A stretch of DNA of 56,915 nucleotides, from positions 1 through 56,915 of the forward strand of contig JAZKXZ010000002.1 in assembly GCA_045611845.1 (NCBI GenBank), written 5' to 3'. How positions within the stretch are numbered: position 1 is the stretch's first letter; each line of letters starts with the position of its first letter. Positions 35,995 to 44,994 of this stretch are shown here, piece after piece. A program made the translations under genes and the position numbers. A model generated the notes under the pieces. The model did no database searches and was not told the DNA's origin. It saw only the letters and a program-made list of their open reading frames with translations. This stretch comes from Enterocola sp045611845. GTDB lineage: Bacteria > Bacteroidota > Bacteroidia > Bacteroidales > Paludibacteraceae.

Positions 35995-36034
35995 CAGTCC
36001 GATTATTATTCCTTTTAAGATAAGTTATTGATTT

Positions 36035-36080
36035 TCAGGGAAAATATGTCTTTTTAGCCTTTAGACTTGCCCAACCCTGA
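36035..36080 (+). promoter_or_regulatory. Candidate structured leader of rplM-rpsI
   Basis: An outer stem TCAGGG (36035-36040) / CCCTGA (36075-36080) encloses an inner stem GTCT (36048-36051) / AGAC (36063-36066). It lies between the operon promoter and the L13 start, where ribosomal-protein autoregulatory leaders usually sit. It is inferred from base pairing only; I do not recognise it as a known leader family. Confidence 0.5.
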
Positions 36081-36121
36081 TTTGAGAATAACAGTGTTAA
36101 ACGAATAAAAAAATTATAATT

Positions 36122-36577
36122 GTGGATACATTAAGTTACAAAACAGTATCAGCGAACAAAGCAACCGTTACTAAAGAATGGGTGGTTGTTGATGCTACCG
36201 ACCAAATTTTAGGTCGTTTTTGTTCAAAAGTCGCTAAACTTGTGAGAGGTAAATACAAACCTAACTTCACTCCTCACGTAGACTGTGGCGACAACGTGAT
36301 TATCATTAATGCCGACAAAATCAAAATGACCGGCAACAAATGGACTGACCGTAGTTATTTAACTTACACTGGTTATCCTGGTGGTCAAAAATGCATCAAT
36401 CCTCTACGCCTACAAGCTAAAGGATCAGCACGTTTATTCAACAAAGTGCTAAAAGGTATGCTACCTAAAAACCGCCTAGGTGACAAGTTATTAAGCAACG
36501 TGTACGTTTATGATGGCGCTGACCACAAACACGAAGCTCAAAATCCTAAATTTATTGACATCAATACACTTAAATAA
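36122..36577 (+). CDS. rplM: 50S ribosomal protein L13 (GTG start)
   Basis: Large-subunit protein, 151 residues. MDTLSYKTVSANKATVTKEWVVVDATDQ is the normal Bacteroidota L13 N-terminus, and it begins with GTG at 36122; no nearby ATG keeps this sequence. GKYKPNFTPHVDCGDNVIIINADKI and GMLPKNRLGDKLLSNVYVYDG are family signatures. It is the first gene of rplM-rpsI, 5 nt before rpsI. Confidence 0.98.
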   Translation: MDTLSYKTVSANKATVTKEWVVVDATDQILGRFCSKVAKLVRGKYKPNFTPHVDCGDNVIIINADKIKMTGNKWTDRSYLTYTGYPGGQKCINPLRLQAKGSARLFNKVLKGMLPKNRLGDKLLSNVYVYDGADHKHEAQNPKFIDINTLK

Positions 36578-36582
36578 TAGCT

Positions 36583-36969
36583 ATGGAAGTAACAAATGCA
36601 ATTGGTAGAAGAAAAGCGGCTGTAGCTCGCGTTTATGTAACCCCAGGAAAGGGTACAATTACCATCAACAAAAGAGATTTAGCGGTTTATTTCCCAAGCT
36701 CTATTCTTCAATTCGTGGTTAAACAACCACTAGTGAAATTGGGTGTAGCCGAAAATTATGATATCAAAGTTAACCTAAATGGTGGTGGATACAAAGGTCA
36801 AGCTGAAGCTCTTCGTTTGGCTATCGCACGCGCATTGGTTAAAATCAACCCAGAGGACAAACCTGCTCTTAAATCTGAAGGTTTCATGACACGTGACCCA
36901 CGTGAAGTTGAACGTAAAAAACCAGGTCGTCCAAAAGCACGTAAAAGATTCCAATTCTCTAAACGTTAA
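36583..36969 (+). CDS. rpsI: 30S ribosomal protein S9
   Basis: Small-subunit protein, 128 residues. It has the N-terminal AIGRRKAAVARVYVTPG and the C-terminal GRPKARKRFQFSKR tail that reaches the P-site tRNA. It directly follows rplM, the near-universal L13-S9 pair, and precedes rpsB after a 125-nt gap containing a structured segment. Confidence 0.98.
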   Translation: MEVTNAIGRRKAAVARVYVTPGKGTITINKRDLAVYFPSSILQFVVKQPLVKLGVAENYDIKVNLNGGGYKGQAEALRLAIARALVKINPEDKPALKSEGFMTRDPREVERKKPGRPKARKRFQFSKR

Positions 36970-36997
36970 TCTTTTTTATACGTTTTTATTGGAAGCT

Positions 36998-37050
36998 GTT
37001 TAGTATCTAAACCATTGGGACTCTGCCTCTTTTGGCAGATTACCCAACGG
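36998..37050 (+). promoter_or_regulatory. Candidate rpsB leader: two consecutive hairpins
   Basis: First hairpin GTTTAG-TAT-CTAAAC (36998-37012). Second, longer hairpin: CCATTGGG (37012-37019) pairs with CCCAACGG (37043-37050) with one mismatch and encloses TCTGCC (37022-37027) / GGCAGA (37034-37039). It lies 45 nt before the rpsB ATG, where S2 autoregulation acts in other bacteria. No T tract follows, so it is not a simple terminator. Confidence 0.55.
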
Positions 37051-37094
37051 TTGATATGTTTTAACAAGAATGTAAACAAACTTTTTAAAAAATT

Positions 37095-37937
37095 ATGGCA
37101 AGAACAAATTTTCAAGACCTATTAAATGCTGAAGTGCATTTTGGTCACATGACTCGCAAATGGAATCCTGCGATGGCTCCTTACATCTTCACAGAGCAAA
37201 ACGGAATCCACATCATCGATCTTAACAAAACTGTAGTAAAAATAGACGAAGCTGCTGATGCTCTTTATCAAATAGCTAAACAAGGTAAAAAAATCCTTTT
37301 CGTAGCTACTAAAAAACAAGCTAAAGAAATCATTGCAGAAAAAGCTACTTCTGTAAATATGCCTTATATTACAGAACGTTGGGCAGGTGGTATGTTAACT
37401 AACTTCTCTACTATCCGTAAAGCAGTTAAAAAAATGACTACTATCGACAAAATGTCTAACGACGGTACTTTCGAAAACCTTTCTAAACGCGAAAAATTAC
37501 AAATCGCTCGTCAAAGAGAAAAACTACAAAAGAACTTAGGCAGTATCGCAGACCTAACTCGTCTTCCTTCTGCTCTATTCGTAGTTGACGTTATGAAAGA
37601 ACACATCGCTGTGAAAGAAGCTAACCGTTTAGGTATACCAGTGTTCGGTATCGTTGATACAAACTCAAACCCAAGAAACATCGATTACATTATCCCAGGT
37701 AATGACGACGCTTCTAAATCTATCGACATCATCTTAAGCGCAGTAGTTGATGCTATCGGTGAAGGTTTGAAAGAACGCAAAATGGAAAAAGAAAAAGAAC
37801 AAGAAAACAACGCTAACGATAAACAAGAAAAGAAAGCTAAAGGCGGTCGCGCTCGCATCAAACGTGGTGAAAACGCAGAACTTAACGCTAACGTAGCTGA
37901 AAAATTCTTATCTGAAGCAGAAAAAGAAGAAGCATAA
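37095..37937 (+). CDS. rpsB: 30S ribosomal protein S2
   Basis: Small-subunit protein, 280 residues, somewhat long. The core shows NAEVHFGHMTRKWNPAMAPYIF, FVATKKQAKEII, ERWAGGMLTNFSTIRKAV and GIPVFGIVDTNSNPRNIDYIIPGNDDA. After ~235 comes a charged, low-complexity tail (KMEKEKEQENNANDKQEKKA...) that varies among Bacteroidota. It is 4 nt before tsf, the standard rpsB-tsf pair. Confidence 0.98.
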   Translation: MARTNFQDLLNAEVHFGHMTRKWNPAMAPYIFTEQNGIHIIDLNKTVVKIDEAADALYQIAKQGKKILFVATKKQAKEIIAEKATSVNMPYITERWAGGMLTNFSTIRKAVKKMTTIDKMSNDGTFENLSKREKLQIARQREKLQKNLGSIADLTRLPSALFVVDVMKEHIAVKEANRLGIPVFGIVDTNSNPRNIDYIIPGNDDASKSIDIILSAVVDAIGEGLKERKMEKEKEQENNANDKQEKKAKGGRARIKRGENAELNANVAEKFLSEAEKEEA

Positions 37938-37941
37938 AATT

Positions 37942-38763
37942 ATGGCAGTAACTATGGCAGATATTTCCAAGCTTCGTACAATGACCGGAGCTGGAATGAT
38001 GGATTGTAAAAACGCTTTAAACGAAGCAGAAGGTAACTTCGATAAAGCTATCGAAATTATTCGTAAAAAAGGTCAAGCTATCGCAGCTAAACGTAGCGAC
38101 CGTGAAGCATCTGAAGGTTGCGTACTTTCAGCATCTAACGGCGAATTCGCTGCAGTAGTAGCTATCAAATGCGAAACTGACTTCGTAGCACAAAACGCTG
38201 ACTTCATCGCTTTAACTCAAAGCATCCTTGATGCAGCTATGGCTAACAAAATCGCTGATAAAGAATCTTTATTAGCTCTTGAAATCGACGGTCGTAGCAT
38301 CGCAGACCTAATCACAGACCGCAGTGGTATCACTGGCGAAAAAATGGAATTAGGTTTCTACGAAGTTGTTAACGGTGCAGCAACTGTTGCTTACATCCAC
38401 CCAGGTAACAAACTTGCTACTGTAGTAGCATTCAACGAAGCTCTTGACGCTCAAGTAGCTCGTGAAATCGCAATGCAAGTTGCAGCTATGAACCCAATCG
38501 CAGTAAACCGCGCTGAAGTTCCAGCTAACATCATTGCAACTGAATTAGAAGTTGGTCGTGAAAAAGCTCGTCAAGAAGGCAAACCAGAAGCTATGCTTGA
38601 CAAAATCGCTGAAGGTCGTCTTAACAAATTCTACAAAGAGTCTACTCTTCTAGAACAAGACTTCATCAAAGACGCTAAAGTAAGTGTACAAGGTTACTTA
38701 AAACAAGTTTCTGCTTCACTTACAGCTACAGCTTTCAAACGCGTAACTCTAAACGAAGAATAA
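37942..38763 (+). CDS. tsf: Elongation factor Ts
   Basis: Nucleotide exchange factor for EF-Tu, 273 residues. The N-terminal UBA-like domain has SKLRTMTGAGMMDCKNALNEA and the contact region has AIKCETDFVAQNADF, the EF-Tu-interacting TDFV motif. The C-terminal core domain ends with LEQDFIKDAKVSVQGYL. It is the last gene of rplM-rpsI-rpsB-tsf before a strong terminator. Confidence 0.98.
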   Translation: MAVTMADISKLRTMTGAGMMDCKNALNEAEGNFDKAIEIIRKKGQAIAAKRSDREASEGCVLSASNGEFAAVVAIKCETDFVAQNADFIALTQSILDAAMANKIADKESLLALEIDGRSIADLITDRSGITGEKMELGFYEVVNGAATVAYIHPGNKLATVVAFNEALDAQVAREIAMQVAAMNPIAVNRAEVPANIIATELEVGREKARQEGKPEAMLDKIAEGRLNKFYKESTLLEQDFIKDAKVSVQGYLKQVSASLTATAFKRVTLNEE

Positions 38764-38787
38764 TCAAAACTTATTCATAAGAAAAAA

Positions 38788-38816
38788 AGCAGTACCAATT
38801 GGTTCTGCTTTTTTTG
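38788..38816. terminator. Bidirectional intrinsic terminator after tsf
   Basis: AGCAG-T-ACCA-AT-TGGT-T-CTGCT (38788-38809) with A7 before and T7 after, usable on both strands. It separates tsf from the convergent efflux operon. Confidence 0.92.
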
Positions 38817-38847
38817 TGTCTTTATCTGATATTCATAGAAATAATTT

Positions 38848-40413
38848 CTAATTATTTCTATACTCTTTCTTTAGAAATTTTCTTATTGTTTTGAATTTTG
38901 GGAATATTGTATTAGGTCTTAAATCACTTCTATAAACTAAACAAGCCACAAAAGTTAAAATACCCACTATGGAAAGGAATCCATAAATTTCTTTCATACT
39001 CACAAGCAATGAATGCAATTGTAATGATTGATAAAGTTCAGTAAAACTATTTATTTGTACTCCCACCCCATCAATAAATGAGGAAAAATGTGAGAAATTT
39101 GCTTTTTGTACTACATCTAAGAAATGATGTAAAATTGCTTCTCCAAAAAGAGCTCCACAACATGCACTTACCATACCCTGAATTGCTATGGTTTGAAAGA
39201 AATAAGGGAAAGGAACTAGTGTTAATGATGTTATAAAAATTATTGCAATAATCTCATATCCAAACGCCCTTAATAACACTGGTAAAAACAAAGACCCTTG
39301 TGTTTGGTTGTAATCTATAGTAAAATACATTAAGATAAGATATGCAACAACAAAACCTAATCCTATTGTGGTCATGGTTTTATATTTCCAACGTAGTTTT
39401 GCAAATGTTATATAACAGAATACTGCTCCCGCTACAATTCCTAGAAGGACCACCCAGTTTAGAGCTATAATATGAAGGGAATCATAATGCAAAATAGACG
39501 CAGTATAAATATACTCAAATAAATGAGAGGGACTTAATAATAAGTCTAAGCCTAAATACAAGAAAAATGTTAACCAAACATTTCTATGTAGCCATGTGCA
39601 GTTATTAATAAATGGATGACGTATAAAGGAGGCTCGCCAAACATTTAATAAGACTATGACAACGCATGCTATTGTAGCAGCTTTTATATAATCTGAATAG
39701 AACCAATCATAATAATTTCCATATATAAGAACAAATACAGCACACATTACTGCAGAACACCATAGTAATGCCCCCAACCAATCGATACCAAAAAGTGGTA
39801 GTTTTGGCATGGAACGATAGTGTTTGAATAAGATTTTTGTAAGTAAAAACACCAATAAACTTGCACCTATTATAAGGTAATGCATATACTGCCACTGAGT
39901 GTAGAAAACTGTATATGTGGTAGCAAGTCCAGAGATTTGGATGCAGGCCTGCACTACTAAATAGATGTAGCAAAACCATTCTGCCATATCGCGTGTGGGC
40001 GTAATCCACAATTGTATTGTGGTGTTGCATGCAAACGTGCCCCACATTCTAAATATTCCCAATATAAAACTTACTAGTACAAGTAGTGGTACATTTGTAG
40101 TGTTTACACAGATGATATTGCAAATGGCGATGCCTAATGAACAGGTTAAAAGTGAAGTTTTTATTGAAAATCTAAATTTTAACCTCAACATTATCACAAA
40201 CACTAATAGCATACCTATTAGTGAAGCATAACCTGCCATCATAATATCCTCGTTGAGAAGTGCTAGCCCACTAGACATCTCGTTTGCAGACGCCAGATAA
40301 ACCCCTCCAGAGACTTGAAATACTAGAAGAAATGAGATTAGTATCCACGGGCGAAGCCAAATAGGGACAAAGTCTCTTATATCTTGAATTATGTATTTTT
40401 GTGGTGAACTCAT
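38848..40413 (-). CDS. EmrB-like MFS transporter of a tripartite efflux system
   Basis: Inner-membrane transporter with about 12-14 helices, 521 residues. It lacks strong MFS signature loops, but the size, helix pattern and neighbours (HlyD adaptor and TolC-type channel immediately upstream in the operon) fit the Bacteroidota DHA2/EmrB-like family. The N-terminal IQDIRDFVPIWLRPWILISFLLVFQVSGGVYLASANEM is typical of this group. It is last in the order TolC-HlyD-MFS, 2 nt after the adaptor gene. The substrate is unknown. Confidence 0.82.
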   Translation of the reverse strand: MSSPQKYIIQDIRDFVPIWLRPWILISFLLVFQVSGGVYLASANEMSSGLALLNEDIMMAGYASLIGMLLVFVIMLRLKFRFSIKTSLLTCSLGIAICNIICVNTTNVPLLVLVSFILGIFRMWGTFACNTTIQLWITPTRDMAEWFCYIYLVVQACIQISGLATTYTVFYTQWQYMHYLIIGASLLVFLLTKILFKHYRSMPKLPLFGIDWLGALLWCSAVMCAVFVLIYGNYYDWFYSDYIKAATIACVVIVLLNVWRASFIRHPFINNCTWLHRNVWLTFFLYLGLDLLLSPSHLFEYIYTASILHYDSLHIIALNWVVLLGIVAGAVFCYITFAKLRWKYKTMTTIGLGFVVAYLILMYFTIDYNQTQGSLFLPVLLRAFGYEIIAIIFITSLTLVPFPYFFQTIAIQGMVSACCGALFGEAILHHFLDVVQKANFSHFSSFIDGVGVQINSFTELYQSLQLHSLLVSMKEIYGFLSIVGILTFVACLVYRSDLRPNTIFPKFKTIRKFLKKEYRNN

Positions 40414-40415
40414 GT

Positions 40416-41450
40416 TTAATATTTTACTTCACATTCCACATTCATACCTGCTCTAAGTAGTGCCATATCTTCTGCAGAGTTTTCTTCGGTAAACTCTATA
40501 CGCACTGGAATGCGTTGCTCTACTTTCACGAAATTTCCTGCTGAGTTGTCTTGTGGGAAAATAGAGAAACTCGCTCCTGTAGCTCCAGAAATGGATTCTA
40601 TTCTTCCCTTGAATATCATTGACGAAATAGCATCTACTGTTATCTCTACTTCTTGACCTACTGCTAGATTTTCTGTTTGGGTTTCTTTATAATTTGCCAC
40701 TACCCATTTTTCCGATTCATTAACTAGGTTTACCACGGCTTGACCTGGCTGAACTAATTGACCTATTTCTATGTTTTTTCTACCTGTTACACCATCACAT
40801 GGTGCAGTTATTATGGTATATGAAAGATTTAATCTAGCTAGTTCTAATGCTACTTCTGCTAGTTTTATTCCTGCTTCTGCCTGCTCAAGGCGTAGTGTTT
40901 GCTCGTCTTTTACCAAAGAAGTACTTTCTTTCTGACGAGACATTTGCTCGTATCTTGCCTTTGCGGCTTCGTAATTTGTTTTCATAGCATCAAATTGTTG
41001 GCGAGTAACAGATTTCTCTTCTAAAAGGTTTTTATAGCGTTTGTATTCACGTTCTGCATTTTCCATACGCACTTTTGCTTCTGAGATTCCTGCCTCAGTA
41101 ACACCAATATTACTCTCGGTAGTACGTATAGTTTTGCTCAACACTTCTTTGGCTATAAGTGCATTTTTATAGTCTGCCTCTGCCTGTGCTACTCTGTGAC
41201 GAAACTCAATATCTTCTATAATAAGCAGAGTGTCACCCTTTTTAACTTCTTGATAATCTGTGAAATATATCTCTTTTATAAAACCTTGCACACGTGTGTT
41301 TATTGGTACAATTTGTTGTTTTACTTGTGCGTTGTCTGTAAACTCCACATTGCCTAAATGAATAAATTTTGAGAAAACCCAAGTGATAGAGGCTAATAAT
41401 AAGATTACAACCACCACGTTATAAATTAACTTCATTTGTTTCTTTTTCAT
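40416..41450 (-). CDS. HlyD/EmrA family periplasmic adaptor
   Basis: Membrane fusion protein linking the inner-membrane pump to the outer-membrane channel. It is 344 residues: one N-terminal helix (~8-27), a lipoyl half-motif (INTRVQGFIKEIYFTDYQEVKKGDTLLII), a long alpha-hairpin (~80-215, rich in Glu, Ala and Lys), the second lipoyl half-motif (TIITAPCDGVTGRKNIEIGQLVQPGQ) and a beta-barrel domain. The arrangement matches EmrA. It lies between the TolC-type and MFS-type genes with gaps of 11 and 2 nt. Confidence 0.93.
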   Translation of the reverse strand: MKKKQMKLIYNVVVVILLLASITWVFSKFIHLGNVEFTDNAQVKQQIVPINTRVQGFIKEIYFTDYQEVKKGDTLLIIEDIEFRHRVAQAEADYKNALIAKEVLSKTIRTTESNIGVTEAGISEAKVRMENAEREYKRYKNLLEEKSVTRQQFDAMKTNYEAAKARYEQMSRQKESTSLVKDEQTLRLEQAEAGIKLAEVALELARLNLSYTIITAPCDGVTGRKNIEIGQLVQPGQAVVNLVNESEKWVVANYKETQTENLAVGQEVEITVDAISSMIFKGRIESISGATGASFSIFPQDNSAGNFVKVEQRIPVRIEFTEENSAEDMALLRAGMNVECEVKY

Positions 41451-41461
41451 ATCTATAAATT

Positions 41462-42814
41462 TTATTTGTTATTGATTCCTAGTTCTCTTAAAAGCGCGTA
41501 GTATTTATAAACAATATCTATGCGAGCATTCACTACTTCTAGTTCTGCATTTAACTTTGTGGTGCTAGCATCTAGCATTTCTGTAATTAGAACCAAATCG
41601 TTTAAGTATCTATTGTTTATGATTCTATAGTTTTCTTCTGCAAGCGTAAGGCTCGTTTCGTGTACTGAGATTTTTTCATAAGCCTCTTTATACTTAGTAT
41701 ATGCAGCAAAGACAGCATTGCGTGCATTTTCTAGTTGCAAAGCTTCTTTTTCTTCGGCAAGATTCATTGCAGAGCGTGCCAATTGTACTTTTCTTGGCGT
41801 GCGATAAAGTGAAGAAAGGTTGTAATTGATACCTACTCCCACCATCCAATAATCGAAATTGTTATTGATTACAGGCACTTCTATCATAATCGGACCATCG
41901 TAATGATTGTTTGCAAAGAGTGCTATGTTTGGATAATAATCCGATTTTGCCAAACGGACATCTTTTGAGGCTATCTCTTTTTCCTTTGATGCAATTTTTA
42001 GTTCTGTTCTATTTTCTAGGGCAGTATTCATTAGATTAGTCTCGTCGAGCATAGAAAAATCTGTTTCCAACACACTTGAAACTGGTTTTATTAGTGTGTT
42101 TTCTGGTAGGTCTAATGTTTGAACCAACTGATAATTTATAATATTGTAGGCATTATTTAGTTCTATCAGTGCTAGTCTTAGATTTTGAAGTCTAAGTTCG
42201 TGGCGAGTAACGTCGCTTTGTAGTGCCATACCTTCTTTTTCCCTAGATTTCACTTGGTCTATTAAGACTTCTGTTTGTTCTATATTTTTGTGGAAAACTT
42301 CTTTTTGGTTATTTAATTTGTATAGCTCTAGATAATACCCCGTAACTAAAAAACGAATATCGGATTCTCCTTTTGTAAGGGAAAGTTGGGCTAACTGCTG
42401 CTCTAAAGTTGCTTTTTCCACAGATTTTAAAATTGCACCACCTGCAAAGAGTACTTGTGTAGCTTCAAAAGAAAAATTGTTGCCAAAGTGTGGCATTTCT
42501 ACTGTTTGGCCATTGCCCCAATTGCGGTCGGTAATATAACCATTGCCTATGTAAGAGGCTGATGCCGAAAATTTTACCTCTGGTGTATAAGCTGTTTTTG
42601 CCATTTTTACAGCTGCTGAAGCTGTTTCTACACCTGCTTGTGCCACCTTTAGATGTTTACTATTTTGTACTGCCATTTGGCATACCTCATCTAAAGTCAT
42701 TGATTTTTCTTCTGTTTTACCTTGGGCAAAGTTGGATGCATACGCCATATTTGCAAAACCCAAATAAAACATTGCTAGTAAGAAAAATGTAATTTCTAAT
42801 CTCTTTAATCTCAT
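41462..42814 (-). CDS. TolC-family outer-membrane efflux protein
   Basis: Outer-membrane channel and periplasmic tunnel, 450 residues. A signal peptide (MRLKRLEITFFLLAMFYLGFANMAYAS) is followed by two OEP repeats of long helices: SMTLDEVCQMAVQNSKHLKVAQAGVE and the second starting near TNLMNTALENRTELKIASKEKE. The C-terminus NARIDIVYKYYALLRELG is typical. It is the first gene of the three-gene efflux operon and is divergent from the AraC regulator. Confidence 0.93.
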   Translation of the reverse strand: MRLKRLEITFFLLAMFYLGFANMAYASNFAQGKTEEKSMTLDEVCQMAVQNSKHLKVAQAGVETASAAVKMAKTAYTPEVKFSASASYIGNGYITDRNWGNGQTVEMPHFGNNFSFEATQVLFAGGAILKSVEKATLEQQLAQLSLTKGESDIRFLVTGYYLELYKLNNQKEVFHKNIEQTEVLIDQVKSREKEGMALQSDVTRHELRLQNLRLALIELNNAYNIINYQLVQTLDLPENTLIKPVSSVLETDFSMLDETNLMNTALENRTELKIASKEKEIASKDVRLAKSDYYPNIALFANNHYDGPIMIEVPVINNNFDYWMVGVGINYNLSSLYRTPRKVQLARSAMNLAEEKEALQLENARNAVFAAYTKYKEAYEKISVHETSLTLAEENYRIINNRYLNDLVLITEMLDASTTKLNAELEVVNARIDIVYKYYALLRELGINNK

Positions 42815-42925
42815 AATTTTAGGTTTAAATATTGGAGTACAAATTTCTTATTTTTATGTTATAAAACATATTTCTTTATTTCTATAAAAATTTCCTTTTT
42901 TACCAATTTTTGCCTGATATTTTTG

Positions 42926-42933
42926 TAATTTTG
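42926..42933 (+). promoter_or_regulatory. -7 box (TAATTTTG) for the araC-type regulator
   Basis: TAATTTTG matches TAnnTTTG, 29 nt upstream of the regulator ATG. The 148-bp divergent region should also contain the efflux operon promoter, but no minus-strand TAnnTTTG was found there. Confidence 0.5.
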
Positions 42934-42962
42934 TAGCGTTTAGAATATCAAAATAGTAATTA

Positions 42963-43775
42963 ATGAAAGATTTTAGGATAAATTTAAGTTCAGATTCATT
43001 TCCTATTATTAGAAATCTGCATAAGATTGATTTTTCTTTAGTGTGCATTTGTCTAGAAGGGTTTTCTAAAATGGAAGTAAATGCAAGGAGCGTTGATTTC
43101 AAGAAAAATGACATTATTGTTGCTTTTCCTGGACAGATTATTTCAATTGAGTCGAAAAGTGAAGATTTCAAAGTGGCGTTTTTCACTATTTCTGATAAAC
43201 TAATTCATGACATTATCTATAGAATGCCTGCAAATTTTATTAGTTTTTTAACTGACTATGTGGTGTATTCTCTGCCTGACGACGAAAGTTCTGTTATTTT
43301 ATCTGAATATTTTTCTGTTCTTAATAAGTTTTATGCAGACAAGGAGCACGTTTATAGAAATGAAATTATAACTCATTTGCTTAGGGTTTTCTATATGGAC
43401 CTCTACAATAAAGTGCTTAAAAATCACAATCTGAGTGCAAATCTTTCTAAAAGAAAAAGCGAACTACTGCAACAATTTTTTTCCCTTTTGCCTAAATATT
43501 GTATGACAAATAGAGAGGTTTCGTTCTACGCAGAGAAACTTTGCATTACACCTAAATATCTTTATATGATTACAGAAGAGGGCACTGGGAGCACGGTGAA
43601 AGAGTTAATCTCAAGATATGTAATAGCTGAACTAAAAGTGATGCTTTCTGCCGAGAAGATGCCACTAAAAGTAATAGCAGAGAAGTTTAACTTTCCCTCA
43701 GAGGTATATCTGTGCAAATTTTTCAAAAATCAAACTGGCATAAGTCCTCAAAGATATAGAAATAAGAGTAAATAA
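42963..43775 (+). CDS. AraC family transcriptional regulator
   Basis: 270 residues. The N-terminal ~150 residues form a cupin-like effector domain; the C-terminal ~100 are an AraC DNA-binding domain with two helix-turn-helix units: VSFYAEKLCITPKYLYMITEEGTGSTVKELISRYVI (first) and LKVIAEKFNFPSEVYLCKFFKNQTGISPQRYR (second, with the usual FKNQTGISPxxYR ending). It is divergent from the TolC-HlyD-MFS operon, which is the common position of its regulator. Whether it activates or represses is unknown. Confidence 0.93.
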   Translation: MKDFRINLSSDSFPIIRNLHKIDFSLVCICLEGFSKMEVNARSVDFKKNDIIVAFPGQIISIESKSEDFKVAFFTISDKLIHDIIYRMPANFISFLTDYVVYSLPDDESSVILSEYFSVLNKFYADKEHVYRNEIITHLLRVFYMDLYNKVLKNHNLSANLSKRKSELLQQFFSLLPKYCMTNREVSFYAEKLCITPKYLYMITEEGTGSTVKELISRYVIAELKVMLSAEKMPLKVIAEKFNFPSEVYLCKFFKNQTGISPQRYRNKSK

Positions 43776-43798
43776 ACGTGAGTTTGGGAAATTCGGTG

Positions 43799-43806
43799 TA
43801 TCTTTG
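43799..43806 (+). promoter_or_regulatory. -7 box (TATCTTTG) for the M24 peptidase gene
   Basis: TATCTTTG matches TAnnTTTG, 19 nt upstream of the ATG at 43826. Confidence 0.6.
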
Positions 43807-43825
43807 CACCTGAAATAAAAAGATT

Positions 43826-44986
43826 ATGGTACAAGAACTAGATATTAGAAAAAATAAAATAATTTCTGCACTAAAGAATGTGGGCGCAGACGCTTGCTTA
43901 CTAAGCACTTCTGTTAATATCTATTATGCAAGTAATAGAATTATCATAGGCTATGTCTATATAGATATTAACGGAAACACTGTACACTTAGTACGCAGAC
44001 CAAACAACGTGACTGGTGAAAACGTGTTCTTTATAAGAAAAGTAGAACAACTAGCAGAAATTTTAGATGGTCTTGGTATTGAGATGCCTAAAAAACTTGT
44101 GGTAGAAGGGGATGAAATTTCTTTTGGAGAATGGAACCGCATTGCAGCTTGCACAGGTGCAGAACTTGTGAATGGTTCAAACCTAATCCGCTTCGTAAGA
44201 AGTGTGAAAACTGAGTGGGAAATTGCTCAATTGAGCCTTTCTGCTGAGATACAATCAGACGTGCTAAGAAAAGTGCCTTCTGTGTATGTAAAAGGCATGA
44301 CAGACCACGAATTTAGCGTAGAAGTGGAAAAACTTTTCCGTCTTGCTGGTTGCCTTGGCCTATTCCGTATCTATGGTGGCACAATGGAGGCTTATATGGG
44401 TTCTATCCTTGCAGGTGAGAATGCTTGTGCACCTTCTCCATACGACTTTGCTCTTGGCGGAGCTGGCATGCACCCTTCATTGCCTCTTGGTCACAATGGA
44501 GGCGTTCTTAAAGAAGGTCAAACCGTGATGGTGGACATAAATGGAAACTTTACTGGATACATCTCAGACCAATCTAGAACCTATTCTGTGGGCAAATTGC
44601 CACAATATGCATACGACGCACACCAAGTATCTATCGAAATTCAAGATGCCATTGCAGAGCAAGGTAAACCAGGTGTTACATGCGAAGAACTTTATCAGTT
44701 GTCACTTTCTATTGCTAAAAAACACGGCTTTGAAAAACATTATATGGGTATGCAACAACAAGCTAAGTTTGTTGGTCACGGTATAGGTCTTGTTATCAAC
44801 GAGCTTCCTGTGCTTTGCGACAGAAATAAAGCAGTGCTAGAAGTGGGCAATACTATTGCGTTGGAACCTAAATTTGTGTTCCCTGAAGTGGGTGCTGTGG
44901 GTACAGAAAATAGCTTCGTTGTTACAGAAAACGGTATGAAAAAACTAACCTCAGCTCCAGAGGAAATTATTGATTTATTAGGATAA
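43826..44986 (+). CDS. M24 family metallopeptidase (Xaa-Pro aminopeptidase-like)
   Basis: Probably removes or cleaves X-Pro dipeptides; 386 residues. The N-terminal creatinase-like domain (~1-130) is followed by the pita-bread catalytic domain. Metal ligands are visible in order: VDINGNFTGYISDQSRTY (two Asp), VGHGIGLVIN (His), ALEPKFVFPEVGAVGTENSFVV (two Glu). Another His lies in GMHPSLPLGH. The set matches the five-ligand M24 site. It is followed 8 nt later by the small conserved unknown gene. Proline peptidase versus another M24 activity cannot be settled. Confidence 0.9.
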   Translation: MVQELDIRKNKIISALKNVGADACLLSTSVNIYYASNRIIIGYVYIDINGNTVHLVRRPNNVTGENVFFIRKVEQLAEILDGLGIEMPKKLVVEGDEISFGEWNRIAACTGAELVNGSNLIRFVRSVKTEWEIAQLSLSAEIQSDVLRKVPSVYVKGMTDHEFSVEVEKLFRLAGCLGLFRIYGGTMEAYMGSILAGENACAPSPYDFALGGAGMHPSLPLGHNGGVLKEGQTVMVDINGNFTGYISDQSRTYSVGKLPQYAYDAHQVSIEIQDAIAEQGKPGVTCEELYQLSLSIAKKHGFEKHYMGMQQQAKFVGHGIGLVINELPVLCDRNKAVLEVGNTIALEPKFVFPEVGAVGTENSFVVTENGMKKLTSAPEEIIDLLG

Positions 44987-44994
44987 AAACTCTT

